Positions 1-12,100 of a stretch of 64,000 nucleotides of DNA are shown piece by piece. Origin of the DNA: Triangularia verruculosa (lineage: Eukaryota; Ascomycota; Sordariomycetes; Sordariales; Podosporaceae); the NCBI GenBank assembly GCA_033296885.1, contig MU863892.1, forward strand, positions 248,001 to 312,000, in the 5' to 3' direction. Positions within the stretch are counted from its first letter, which is position 1, and the number at the start of each line of letters is the position of its first letter. A program made the position numbers and the translations under genes. The notes under the pieces are model-generated. The model did not search any database, was not told the DNA's origin, and worked only from the letters and a program-made list of their open reading frames with translations.

Positions 1-143
1 TTGGTGTTGACCTCTTCATCTGATTATTTACCACCACACCACCAACCCCCATAGCAAGCCACAGCACTATTCACGCCCGCACATGAATTTTTACTCGCAA
101 ACATCCACAATTCTCATTATTTTCTGCCTTCTTTGCTGACCAG

Positions 144-1109
144 CTAAACATTCTCGTCATTCACCACCCGTTTTGTCCTCCTTCGTAGTCGCAACCTCGA
201 CCGCCTCGTATCCTCCCCATGCGTGTACAATTCGTCACTGCTTGTGTCGTCATCCGCCGTGTGGTTGCTTTCAGCCGTCCTGTATCGCGAGAATCGGTCC
301 AGTCGAGCTTCTCGCCGGCGTCTTGCACTCGGTTTCCGGTGACGGGCAGCCATTTCCTGTATAACGAGGTCACTGCTCTCGGGGAACTGGATAGTCGGGT
401 TGGTGAGGGGGAGGCTAGCAGTGTGGTTAATTGGCCAAAATCCCGTTTTTGATAGCCATCCGAGTGTTCGATGACAGATAGTGTGGAAATGTTTATAGGT
501 TCTCCTTCGTTGGCTGGACCTGATAGCCAAACATAGGCAAATTGCCATGAGTACAAGAGGCAGCATCGAGGCAATGTCAAATTCTGTGTGTTGCTTGCTA
601 TCTGGTGTCGAGTTGGAGCCCCATAGATGGATTGACAAAGATCGCCATCTAAGGAGCGAGAAGCCAGGCGGTGGAGGAAGTGTTTTGTTTCGAGCGCTCA
701 TACAGTTTGAAGCATTGAAGTTATGCTTTCGAGTAATCAGTCACCTAGCCAGTTCACAAGTTGCCATCACATTTGGAAAGATTGGACTTACGGACTCGCA
801 GAATTCCATAAAATCTTTGGTCGAAGTCCATCGGGCTAACTCGTTTGCTGTTTTGGCCTCTACCACTGAGGCAACAGCTGCCCAAACCCCCGTACAAGTC
901 AAGGTCAATCCAATGACACTCATTATGATCTTCACCCAAACATCGGGCCGACGAAGCCAATTCGTATGTTTCCCCCGTCCTGCTTTGGGAGAGAGGATGT
1001 TCGAACAAAATGCAACAGCACCATTCCAGACCCGTGAGATGCCGGCTCCAAGATGCTTCATATCCCGCCTTGTAAGTATCCTGAACGTGTTTTCGAGTCG
1101 CGAGTCCAT
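144..1109 (-). CDS. Hypothetical two-helix membrane protein
   Basis: I do not recognise the family. The model joins exons 1109-745 and 648-144 across a 96-bp intron (GTGACT donor, CTTAG acceptor, phase 2), giving 289 residues. One hydrophobic helix lies near residues 58-80 (VWVKIIMSVIGLTLTCTGVW) and a second near residue 140-155 (MLPLVLMAICLCLAI). The segment between them carries three cysteines and faces one side of a membrane. The C-terminal half is very basic and low in complexity (RKPSARRRREARLDRFSR and later RRSRLRLRRRTKR), which suggests a cytosolic or nuclear-facing tail. The start was chosen at a Met in a good context (CCAACATGG). The two hydrophobic segments and the clean intron support a real gene, but the upstream boundary is uncertain. 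Confidence 0.5.
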
Positions 1110-1669
1110 GTTGGTGTGCTGTCAAGCAAGCCAGAGACGTGGCATAGGACAGGCACAATGGGAAGGAGACGTCATGGTATAAAGCCGGCTGTTCGCCCAG
1201 TACCCCCACGCTACATTTTCCTGACGGTGATGATTTGCGAAATTCCATCCACATCAGGGGTGCCCTGCAGCATCGTTTTGCCCGGGCAATGCAGTCAAGA
1301 CTTTGGCCGTGCCACAACGCGCAAGGCTGTGAGCCTCCGTTGCCCTGTGATTGGACCGACCACCCTGCCCACCCTGAGCTTTCACCGAGGTGGAAGATCA
1401 TGATTGCCCGCGGGGTGTGTTCGCCTGCTTCGGTGTGGTCCCAACTTGGTATTCATGACGAATTACAGCTCTTGGCTGTAACAATCTTGGGCTGTCTCTT
1501 CATCGTGGCTGATGGATTGATAGACGGTATGACGTGGCTGGGTTTTTTAGCAGTCCATGCTGGTGGGATACGTTGGCGAAGCTCTCTATCCTTCTAGGGT
1601 TCGGAATCATTGCTGGTCATTCTCCTCTGCTCCTTCAAGACAAGGCTCGGTCAATCTTAACATTCGATG

Positions 1670-3087
1670 CTAATCATTGAGGCTCTCTGCGCTGTCCAGG
1701 TCATCATCCAATAGCCACTCCCAGTCCTTTTCGGTTTGCAGGTCAGGTTCCTCTTGCCCTGACCCTTCTGATCGGGCGAGTGTTGCCGTGGAGTCCTCGG
1801 TTGGTGGTAGTGCTATATCACCCTGGTAGTCTACCTCGGCAACTGGATCCTCCCATCCCGCGATATAGTCCTGTAGTTTCCATATCATTGTGCTGAGCTT
1901 CATGGTCGCCACCCCCCTTAGAACATAGAGGGATCCTTCACGAAGCAGTTCAGATTCCTGTCTCAACCGCGCCAAATACTCTTTGCCAAGCACCACCCTC
2001 ATATCATGGACCGCAAGTTTAGCACCAAACTTTGAGTTTTTGATGGCCATGGTCGAAATCGCTGACGGAATGGAGGCCATGGTAGGATTAACGGGAGCAC
2101 CCTCTGGAGGTCCAAAGAACAGGACACATTGCCGGTGCTTCAGCTCATTGATTTCGTCCCAACTGTTGACCTTGGTCACATATTTGCGTGGTCTACCGTC
2201 CTCTCCACCAAATTGAGACATATGTGCGACGTGAGAAAGACCTTCATAGACCCGTTTGCGCATTGTTTCCAGCAAATAGCTGTCCATATCTTCGCGCCAC
2301 CTGGCCTGTTGCAGAGACGAGGTAAGACGTCCCGTTCCGCTGTCGGTTGCGCGAAGAAGCTTGCTGTTAGCAGATGAATAGAAACTCTTCTTCTGAGCAA
2401 ACTCTTGGATGAAAATGCGACTATTGAGAGTGTACGCAGAAGGACCCGGCAGCTCGTCAACAGGCCGAGCGCCCTCTCCTTCTTTCGGCACCTTGCTCTC
2501 GAGACCTTGCGGCATCCACCATGTCGTTTCTGTTGTTGGATGCTGGGCGAGTTTGAAGCACTGCAGGAAAGATTTTGGAAGGGCTGTTCCGGTTACATCA
2601 CATGTCCTCACACTCTCAGCTAGCATACGGGCTGGAGGGCACGGTTAGACCTCTGTGAAAGAGTAATATGTATGCGGGATAAAAACACACCATATGGGTT
2701 TCTTTCGATCTGACGTCGGAATTTGTCCTTCTTGTGTAGAGCATGTCTTGGCTTTGCCTTGGTGAATCTGTCTCTGGCTTCGTGAAATGACGGATCCATG
2801 AGCGGTGAAAGAGGCAGAGTCCCAACGGTTGTTGTAACCGTTTTGCTCTCCGGGTCAATGTTCAGTGATTCAACTGAGCGCTCATACGCCGACTTTGACC
2901 CATCATCGTTCGAGTCTTCTGCCTCTTTGCGAGCGGCGTGATGAATGTTTCGGTCGAATAATGATGGCTTCCATGATGAGATATGAAACTTCAGTACCGC
3001 CGGCCTGGAAACTGCTTTGCCGAACCTTTGCAACATGTTTGTAGCTGGAGGTTTGGTAAGACTGTGTGTAAGTGACGCCAGTGACAT
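1670..3087 (-). CDS. Conserved fungal protein, probably mitochondrial
   Basis: Exons 3087-2691 and 2631-1670 join over a 59-bp intron (GTGTGT donor, CCAG acceptor, phase 1) to give 452 residues. The N-terminus (MSLASLTHSLTKPPATNMLQ, then basic and Ser-rich) looks like a mitochondrial presequence. The intron join restores the continuous block NPYARMLAESVRTCDVTGTA followed by LPKSFLQ and then WWMPQGLE. I remember this CxxTG...LP...F pattern from fungal hypothetical proteins but cannot name a function. The C-terminus is acidic (EKDWEWLLDDDLDSAESL). The gene is divergent from clpP, with about 200 bp between the two starts, so both may share a promoter. A downstream Met (MLQRFGK, about 17 residues in) is an alternative start. 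Confidence 0.72.
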
Positions 3088-3285
3088 CCAAATTCTCCTA
3101 CCCACTCAGGAAGTGTCTGTGCACGAACTGTGGGGCCATGTTGGCAGATCGGATTGCCAAGCCGTCAACGTCAACGGAGCTAGGGGAGCTTCTTGGAGCT
3201 GTCCCCCTCCACCATATACCATATCGCATATTGCAACCATTGGATCACAGAGCGTTCGCATACAAGCTCACAGACGGACGCCATC

Positions 3286-4164
3286 ATGAATACCCAAAGA
3301 ACGGCATTTCGCCTCCTCAGGAGGTTGGGCGCATCGCAATGCCGCCGCACCTCCAAGTTTAGCACGTTCCCTGGAGCCGTCCCACCTACCGGCAGCATCC
3401 CCATGCCTTATATCACAGAGGTCACAGTATGTTGATTCCTCTCATCCTCATGTTACCCTCTCATCAACTTTGCTAACTTTCTAGGCGGGAGGTTGGCGAA
3501 CATGTAAGAGTTTGGTCTTTTGAATGTTACAGTTTCCGACAGAGTGCTAATCCTCCCCAAAGCCGACATCTTCTCTAAACTGTTGCAGGAACGTATTGTT
3601 TGTCTCAATGGTGCCATCGACGACACAGTATCGGCGTCGATAGTCGCCCAACTCCTCTGGCTCGAATCGGACAACCCCGATAAGCCTATCACCATGTACA
3701 TCAACTCACCTGGCGGCGAAGTGAGCTCTGGCCTGGCTATTTACGACACCATGACCTACATCAAGTCTCCGGTATCGACTGTCTGCGTCGGTGGCGCGGC
3801 GTCAATGGCAGCCATCCTTTTGATCGGAGGCGAGCCAGGGAAAAGATATGCGCTCCCGCACAGCTCTATCATGGTGCACCAGCCATTGGGCGGCACGAGA
3901 GGACAGGCATCAGACATTCTCATTTATGCAAACCAAATACAAAGGCTGCGGGACCAGATCAACAAGATCGTGCAGAGCCACATCAACAAGTCCTTTGGCT
4001 TCGAGAAGTACGACATGCAGGCTATCAATGACATGATGGAGAGGGACAAGTACCTGACGGCGGAAGAGGCCAAGGATTTCGGCATCATCGATGAGATCCT
4101 ACACCGAAGAGTCAAGAACGACGGGACGATGCTGTCTGCGGATGCGAAGGAAGGGAAGCAATAA
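3286..4164 (+). CDS. clpP: Mitochondrial ATP-dependent Clp protease proteolytic subunit
   Basis: ClpP is the serine peptidase of the ClpXP chamber and degrades unfolded or regulatory proteins in the mitochondrial matrix. Three exons (3286-3426, 3485-3503, 3563-4164) give 253 residues. The middle exon is only 19 nt. Both introns (58 and 59 bp) have textbook branch points (TTTGCTAAC and GTGCTAATC). The N-terminus is a basic, Arg-rich presequence. Visible family signatures are INSPGGEVSSGLAIYDTM, the nucleophile Ser in GGAASMAA, and the catalytic His in MVHQPLGG. The splice to CCGACATC restores the normal GGWRTSDIFSKLLQERIV spacing. ClpP is absent from budding yeast but present in filamentous fungi; in Podospora anserina its loss extends lifespan. 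The family call is secure. Confidence 0.96.
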
Positions 4165-4961
4165 GGCGTTGTTGTAAGAAGGGCGCATGGCTGCATGTGC
4201 TAGGAAGGCATGCATGAGAGGGTGTTATGACCGTCGAAGATGGGGTGTTATGGCCATCCAGCACGGAACGATACCTTGCGGCGGCGAGGCTCATATCGGC
4301 ATCCAGGCCGATGGCGGATACCCCCGGCTGTCCCGGCTTGGCTTGATGTGGAGACTCGCTGAAGCCGGAGTTTGGGTTTTAAACAATGCCATTTCTAGAC
4401 TCCTTTGAATGCTCCTGGGTATCCATATGAGTCTCGAGACTAAGGTCAAAATAAGCTCCGTGTCGCGGCTTGTATCACTAGACGTTGAAGTAGAAAAACG
4501 TTAGACTAGTGGACGCCAGAGAAGCCACCAGCTACAACATAAATAAACCCAACGCTGGGTTCTCGAACTGTGGCCCATCATTCTTTGAACCAAAATGACT
4601 CCATCTCGCTGTCTTCGCCGCTGGCATCTCAGCTGTTGGTCAACCAATGAGGACGCTTGTATTCGTATTCCCATGCAGCTAAAAAAAGGGCGGGGAGCTC
4701 ATGCGGGGACCCCTGTAGCAGCGTCCCTGTGACTGTCACAGCTTACCACGACTCGGGCAGCAGTCTCCTTGGAAATTTTAGCTCCGACTTCGCCCACAAC
4801 TTCCATCTCCAGTCCCCAACCCAACACAGCCAGAAAGGCCAATTGACTTGTCCTCGCTGTTTATAAAGCCCCTATACCCTCTCTGGGCTGTCAATTGGTT
4901 CTTTTTCGCTCGTTTCTTTCTCTGGCATAGGTTTCCTAGTTCAGCCATCCTAACATCAGCC
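4165..4961 (+). other. Intergenic: clpP 3' end and ILV3 promoter
   Basis: This stretch has no credible gene. It contains the clpP 3' region, a CCAAT pentamer near 4645 and a CT-rich leader just before the ILV3 start. I see no repeat or RNA gene. Confidence 0.6.
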
Positions 4962-6826
4962 ATGCTCCCCTCCCTTCTGAGAGCTGGGGCTCCCAGAGCT
5001 CTGGCCACTGGCCGGGCTCTGCCCATGAGAAACCAGGCGTATGTTTTGAGCTACAAGACTTTTACCTCACCTCTAACATCAGTCAACTAACTATTCGTGT
5101 TTGTAGCCGCCTTCTCTCCACCACTGCCCGCCGCTATGCCGATGAGAAGCTCAACAGAGTGTCGGCCACCATCACCCAGCCCAAGTCCCAGGGTGCTTCT
5201 CAGGCCATGCTCTACGCCACTGGTATGTCAGAGGCCGACATGAACAAGCCCCAGGTCGGCATCTCGTCTGTTTGGTACGATGGCAACCCTTGCAACATGC
5301 ACTTGCTCGACCTCTCAGGCCTCGTCAGAGACAGCATCAAGAAGGCCGGTCTCGTCCCCATGCGCTTCAACACTATTGGTGTGTCTGATGGTATCAGCAT
5401 GGGTACTACTGGCATGCGCTACAGCTTGCAGAGCAGAGAGATTATTGCCGACAGTATCGAGACCGTCATGAATGGCCAGTGGTACGACGCCAACGTCTCC
5501 CTTCCTGGTTGCGACAAGAACATGCCCGGTGTGTTGATGGCTATGGGCAGAGTCAACCGCCCCAGTATCATGGTGTATGGTGGTACCATCAAGCCCGGCT
5601 GCAGTGCTGGTGGCGAGCCCATTGACATCGTCAGCGCTTTCCAGGCCTATGGCCAGTACATTTCCGGCGAGATTGATGAGAAGCAGCGCTTCGACATCAT
5701 CCGCCATGCTTGCCCCGGTGGCGGCGCTTGCGGCGGCATGTACACTGCCAACACCATGGCCAGCGCCATTGAGACTCTCGGTATGACCCTTCCCGGTTCC
5801 AGCAGCAACCCTGCCGAGGACCCCAGCAAGAAGGCCGAGTGCGAGAGCGTCGGTGAGGCCGTCAAGAACCTCCTCAAAGAGGATATCCGCCCCCGCGACA
5901 TCATGACCCGTCAGGCCTTCGAGAATGCCATGATCGTTGTCACCGTTCTCGGCGGCAGCACCAACGCCGTCCTCCATCTCATCGCCATTGCCGACTCCGT
6001 TGGCATCAAGCTCACCATCGACGACTTCCAGGCTGTTTCCGACAGGATTCCCTTCCTTGCTGACCTCAAGCCCTCGGGCAAGTACGTCATGGAGGATCTC
6101 TGCAGGATTGGTGGTACCCCATCTCTCCTTAAGTTCCTGCTAAAGGAGGGCATTATTGACGGCTCCGGCGTCACCGTCACCGGCAAGACCATGAAGGAGA
6201 ACGTGGACGCCTACCCCGATTTCCCCGCCGAGCAAAAGATCATCCGCCCCATGAACGACCCCATCAAGCCTACCGGTCACATCCAGATTCTCCGTGGCTC
6301 TCTCGCTCCCGGCGGCTGCGTCGGCAAGATCACCGGCAAGGAGGGTCTCCGCTTCGAGGGTACCGCCAAGGTCTACGACTACGAGGATGGCTTCATTGAG
6401 GCTCTCGAGCGCGGTGAGATCAAGAAGGGCGAGAAGACGGTTGTTGTCATCCGCTACGAAGGCCCCAAGGGCGGTCCCGGTATGCCTGAGATGTTGAAGC
6501 CCAGCTCTGCCATCATGGGTGCTGGTCTCGGAAAGGATGTTGCGCTCATCACCGACGGTCGCTTCTCCGGTGGCTCTCACGGCTTCTTGATCGGCCACAT
6601 TGTGCCTGAGGCCATGGAGGGTGGCCCCATCGCCCTTGTCCAGGACGGTGACAGGATTGTCATTGACGCCGAGCAGCGTGTGCTCGACCTCGAGATCCCT
6701 GCCGAGGAACTCGAGAGGAGGAAGAAGGAGTGGAGAGCCCCCGAGTCCAAGGCCAAGAGGGGTACTCTCAGGAAGTACGCCCAGCTGGTCAAGGATGCTA
6801 GCCAAGGCTGTGTGACTGATGCGTAA
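4962..6826 (+). CDS. ILV3: Dihydroxy-acid dehydratase, mitochondrial
   Basis: This Fe-S enzyme dehydrates 2,3-dihydroxy-isovalerate and 2,3-dihydroxy-3-methylvalerate in valine and isoleucine biosynthesis, in the mitochondrial matrix. Exon 1 (4962-5038) and exon 2 (5107-6826) flank a 68-bp intron with an ACTAAC branch site; together they encode 598 residues, a normal length. The first exon supplies a typical matrix-targeting peptide (MLPSLLRAGAPRALATGRAL). Cluster-ligand motifs are visible as PGCDKNMPG and ACPGGGACGGMYTANTMA. The substrate-binding end is GRFSGGSHGFLIGHIVPEA. Codon use is strongly biased to C-ending codons, as expected for a well-expressed fungal gene. The long frames seen on the opposite strand are a by-product of this bias. 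Confidence 0.98.
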
Positions 6827-7227
6827 ACGAGCTTGAACTTGGGAAACTTCAAGGGATGGAAAAAGCATAATCTTTGGGTGGGACATTTTTGTTTTGTACA
6901 TATATTGCTTTCTTATTTTGTTTTGGGCATAGGAAAAGGGCGCTTATACTGTTTGCCTGTTTTTGGGTGGTGGGTTGCGGAAAAGATATACCAGGTTGAC
7001 GGGTTGACAAGTATAATCAAGCAAGAATTTGATGAACTTTTTGTTACATTTGTTTATGGTTATCGACAGGGACCTGATTCTTGTTGTCCTGGTATAGTGC
7101 TGATAGTGTAGGTTCCAAAACTCCATTCCTGATCAAATCATGACTCCATCCGGCTTGCCTCTGTAAATGCGCACTGTAAGATATATCATATAACATACCA
7201 CTCCACCTCTTATTTCTCAAGTCAGAT
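6827..7227 (+). other. Intergenic between convergent ILV3 and LOA1
   Basis: This 400-bp AT-rich stretch must hold the 3' ends of both flanking genes. No reading frame or structured element was recognised. Confidence 0.6.
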
Positions 7228-8276
7228 TCACCTCCTTCTCTTATTCCAAGCCTTCACAAACGCCTCCTTCTCCTTAAGCGTCAGACCAACTCTCTTCGCC
7301 CTCCCCAATCTCGCCAGCGCCTCCGCAACACTGTCCAGTAGCTTCTGCTCCTCCACCGTCACCCCATCCTCCCCTGCAGGTGTGCTCTCCTCATGGCTCG
7401 AAACCCCATTCACGGCCTTGGTGGTATTCACCATCCCCTCCGCAATGCGCACCCTAATACAGTGCGTCGGCCTCCCCAAAAGCTTCCACAAGAACTGGAT
7501 CCACGCACCCGGGACCGGCGTGGTGATATCCGGGGGTGTGTACCGCATGCTAACCGGGAAGATCTTTGCGTCCGTCGGCACCGTCAAAAGCGCCGGGCTC
7601 AACGGCAAGATGCCCTTTCCATTTGTCGTCCCTGATTCGGGAAAAATCGCAATGACACGGTTAGGATGCCTCTCGACTATCGTCCTCAAATCGGTAAGCT
7701 TGCTATTCGGAGGCGGCGACAGCGGCGCAGGCGATAAGGCGTTGATTATCGCGGTGATCAGCGAGATGCGCTGGACTTTTCGGCTATGGGGGTAGGACAC
7801 GACAAAGACGGGGTCGAATACGGCGGCGAGGTAGAGGGCGTCGACGGGGGAGGTGAAGTTGGCTGCGATGAGGGAGCCGGGGTGGGGGACTCGGGAGGGG
7901 GGCTGCTGGGAGAGGGAGCCGCGCTTGACGCCGTCGAGTTGGAGGTCTACCCACCATATGCCTGGGATCGAGAGGTAGATCCATAGGAGGAGCTTGTGGG
8001 CGACGGCGGGGAGGGGGAGGTGGTGGAGGAAGAGGAAGTAGAGGAGGGTGTAGGCGAGGAATATTGGGAGGCGGATGGCGAAGAGGATGGTGGAGGTTAG
8101 GTTGGAGATGATGGAGGTGGGGGAGGAGGTGGGCATGAAGGGGGATATGCCGGAGCCTGTGTGTAGAGAGGGGGAAGGTTAGCGAGGGTGGTGACATAAG
8201 GTATTGCGGGGGGGGGTACTGTGAGAGGTCAGGCGGGGGACATACCTCTGTCGCGAAACTGCGAGAACTTCTCCAT
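7228..8276 (-). CDS. LOA1: Lysophosphatidic acid acyltransferase homologue (LOA1/VPS66 type)
   Basis: Exons 8276-8246 and 8156-7228 join over an 89-bp intron to give 319 residues beginning MEKFSQFRDRGSGISPFMP. This is a membrane acyltransferase of the PlsC-like group that includes yeast Loa1, which acylates lysophosphatidic acid at lipid droplets and the ER. Two hydrophobic helices follow the N-terminus (residues about 30-75). The motif I region reads NFTSPVDALYLAAVFDP, where the usual catalytic His of HX4D is replaced by Phe. The second block reads IFPESGTTNGKGILP, corresponding to the FPEGTRS motif. The next motif carries FPVSMRYTPP. The gene is divergent from the kinesin gene at 9127. The family is fairly sure; activity is less so because of the His change. 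Confidence 0.88.
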
Positions 8277-9126
8277 GATGGATGCGATGCGCGGCAACGG
8301 CGGTTGCGGCTATTTGTGTAGTTTTAGTGCCGTAAGTATGCGAGATGGGTGTGTCGTGGGTGTATGTACCGCAGTAGTAGTGTGTAAAGTAAATGATCCG
8401 TGTGATACAGGCAAAAAGAGGCCTGACGTACGATTATAGATTTGAGATGCTTTCACTGGCCAGATATCATGAAGACATGATGCCTGCGCAGTGGAGCATG
8501 TGAACGAGTGGCACGTGCGCCGTTGAGACTAGACTCGCTCGAGACACTGGAGGAGACGCTGGAGAAGCTGGTTGGAATTCTTCATCGGGAATGAGCAGAC
8601 AATTGGCTGTAAGAGACATTCAAACTGCACCCTAACCCTTTGAGCGGGGTATTCCGTACCCGGACACACACCGCCCGCTCCTTGGAAACTAGTAGATGCA
8701 GATGCAGCTTCTGTGAGGGAAACTCCGCATCGGATGAGAAATTAATTGGGCTTGAATCTGCAAAACATCTTCTGCTCCTCGCCCAAACACCCATGACACT
8801 CTCTCGCCAGTCTCTGGATTGCTGGTGCTCCTCAATCCACGTTTCCTTTGTTCAGCATGTACCCCACAAAACCCCACACTCCGCCGCAGCGACGGCCGCC
8901 CATTGGTTCCCGTAAGCCTTTTCGTTGCCCCGGTGAAGTAAACACAGCTTCGACCCTCCGTCTTTCTGCGCTACACCCGTTGAGGAGAGGCACCAGCCCA
9001 GCCAGGGAAGACCCGCCTCTGTTCACGACTGTGTCGCATCCCCCAACTCAGACTGGAGCTTTGCTCCTATCGCTATCCTATCTGCTCGTCCATTTTCTTA
9101 TTCCTCGCATGCGCAACAACGCCAAC
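8277..9126. promoter_or_regulatory. Divergent promoter between LOA1 and kinesin-14
   Basis: This 850-bp stretch separates two outward-facing starts and holds no gene. A CACGTG E-box lies at 8512-8517, and an ATTGG (reverse CCAAT, the site of the fungal HAP/CBC factor) at 8902-8906 inside a CCCATTGGTTCCCG context. A C/T-rich leader precedes the kinesin start. The factor assignments are inferred from the motifs alone. Confidence 0.4.
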
Positions 9127-12100
9127 ATGGAGTCTGCAGAGAACGGCGGTGTATGTTTTTCGAGTTGCCTCCGGTGTTGTCGTCGTTGGACCGGACCCCC
9201 AAAGGATACGGACTGACATTTTGCGACCATCTAGACCTTCCGCTCTGGCATTCGCGCCCCTCGAGTCCATACGAGCACCACGACGACCATGCCCCCCAGC
9301 ACATACCTTCAGGAGATCACCAATTCGGACCAGAATGCGCGCCCCCATCCGTCCGGCCTCCTCCCCTCGAAACGCACATACAATGGTGCTGGTATGTTGT
9401 CGTCACCGCCCAATCTTTTGCCGCGAACAAACCATGGCTGACCAAAAAGGAACTGCCGCAGTCCCAGATCGTGACGCCAAACGAAAAACATTGGCGGAAA
9501 GAGCTGGTGAGCCTCTCTCCAGGTCGCAATTGCCAGCAGCAACACCGTCTGTTTCGCGAATGACGGGCATTGGCATTAAACCCACATCCATCGCATCTCT
9601 TGCATCTGTAGGTTGATTATTTTCTCCGACTCCAACCCTACAACCCATTCCCATTGCCCAAGACATCCCCACTCGACTTAAACGGATCATTCCTACTCGC
9701 TGCCGTGATATCGTCTGCTCCTCGTCGTTGGGCCACTCGATGTCGGCCGAAAAAGAAACCAATGCCAGTACGAGTCCCAACCCGCCGGTATGGAAGCGTC
9801 TAAGGAACTGCTGTTCGGATACCCACCTTCGTGGCTGCTCCAATGACTGCAACCCATGGACCAAAGCGACTGGAACGGGACGTTATCATGTACTTATCTA
9901 GTGTGCCTCGCCGTAGGGTCACTGCTAACCGTCAACTTCTCTAGACCCACAATCCCCCTACGACCTCACGACCAGCATCCACTATTCCAGGAGCCTCGCG
10001 CCATGCCAGTACCAATAGCTTTTCCAGAACCATGGGACCCGGAAGTCGCCCCCCAATATCAGGCCGACCCCCGACCTCCATGGGCTTCAACCCATCGACG
10101 GCCAGAACGACAAGATCTCGACCGGCGACAGCGATGAGCGGGCGATCAGCGGAAGAAGATGGAGGACCGGCCGACCAAAAGAAAAGTAGGAATATTTCTG
10201 CTTCTTTACAACGTCATACCAAGAAAACTCGGAATCAGAGAGGGCGGTCTACGTCCACTGAACAGCCCGGAACACGTGCTCGACTGCCAAGCAAAGAGGT
10301 GTTGACGCTCAGCAAGCGGATGGGTAACCTCTCGTTCAATGATGTCGACGACAAACCTCACGGAGATCAAGTGATATCCAAGGCAGAGCACTCCCTTTCT
10401 CTTATGTTTCAGCCGCCGGACGGACAAGAGGGGCGAAGTTTGACTCTCCAGAGCCGCCGGGAGGAAGCTACCATTTCGGACCCCTTCAGGACCAGCAACC
10501 CTCAGGCAACCTTTCCTTCTGTACCAGTCACCCCGCCAGAGATCCGGAATGGCCGTGTGGCACTGAAGAAGTTGGGCACTGTGGTCCGGAGCATTGCTCA
10601 GACCCCATGTTCTCCCACCAAGTCTCCGTCTCCTAGAAAGCTACCATTTTTGACCAAGGACTCCTATTTAACAAACTTCACAGGCTGGGACGTTGACGGT
10701 CGGCTTCACGAGTTCGAAACGCAGTTCAAAGAGATGAAAGAGGCCTTTGATACCACCATCACCGACAGGAAAACCCTCGAGGAGGCTATTCAGTTTGCGA
10801 AAAATAGGGGTAAGTTGGGCAGGAGGTAATACAGGGTTGGGGACTAACATGTTTTGCAGCAAGTGATCTCGAACGTGAGCAACAGCGATTGATGGATCAA
10901 ACCACGCAACTACAGGGTCAAATTAGCTCTTTGCAAAGTGAAAATCTGTCCATGCAGCAAGAAAAGCAGACATTAATCCTACAGTTTGAGGGCGAACGGC
11001 AGAAGCACAAATACGAGCTCCAGGATAAGTCACGAGAGCACAAGCACGATGTCGAGGAAATCCAGCGGCAGTTTAAGGCCGAAGTCGACCAGATGAAACG
11101 GGACCACCAACAGGCCTTGGAAGGAATGGAGAGGCAGTACCGGATGGAAATGAAGGAACAGCAGGCCCAGAACTCGAAGGAACTCCAGGAACTACGAGCG
11201 AAACTGGGGTCAGAACAGGAAGACATGAACCTTGCAGTCCTCCGCAAAGACCGTGAGATTCAGGAGCTGAGATCATTGGTGGAGGGCCTCAAGCTCGACC
11301 TGGATCGGGAACAGATGGTCAAGGGCAACCTCCAGAAGAAGATGGCCGAGATGTCGACAACAAACATCACTCTCGAGGACCGGTTACGAGGCCTGAACGC
11401 CAAGATCGAATTTCTGGAATCCGACAGCAAGCAACAGTCAGACTCGTTTGCTGACATGGAGGCGCGCCTACAGGATGCTTTGCGGGTCGCTGAGGAAGCT
11501 CGCGAGAAGTTGATCAAGGAAGAAACCGAGCGCAGGGTTCTGTTCAACAAGTACCAAGAGCTGAAGGGCAACATCCGCGTGATGTGCAGAGTACGGCCGG
11601 TTCTCGGAAACGCGGAAGGCAACCCGGCGCAAATCGGCTTCCCCGATGAGAAAACATCGGCGCAAATCGACGTCACCCAAGAAGAGAAGAACAGCATGGG
11701 AGTGGTGAGCCGAAAGGTGGTTCCGTTCGAGTTCGATCGTGTGTTCACCCCAGCAGTCCACAACGAGGAGATATTTGGCGAGATCTCTCAGCTGGTGCAA
11801 AGCGCTCTTGATGGTTACAATGTCTGCATTTTCTGCTACGGCCAAACTGGATCCGGCAAGACATACACCATGTCGTCACCCGACGGCATGATTCCCAGAG
11901 CCACCCACATGATCTACGAAACAATTACCAAGCTGAAGGAGAAGTCATGGACATACACGATGGAGGGAAGCTTTGTGGAAGTGTACAACGAGGAGCTTCA
12001 CGATCTGCTCACACCTGGCAGAGAGTCCGATGGCAAGAGAAGACTTGAAATCCGCCACGATGATAGCCGCAAGCAGACCAGCGTTCTCAACTGCAAGACT

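Noticed and set aside
754..1401. 215-codon minus-strand frame overlapping the first gene
   Set aside because: It is in another frame from the hydrophobic, spliced model and shows no motif or coherent composition.
3504..3533. Shorter clpP intron 2 using the acceptor at 3532-3533
   Set aside because: It would add about ten residues (FSDRVLILPK) before the conserved DIFSKLL block and would leave only a 30-bp intron, too short for this fungus.
6140..6901. 253-codon minus-strand frame opposite ILV3
   Set aside because: Antisense shadow of the coding exon; no motif, biased composition.
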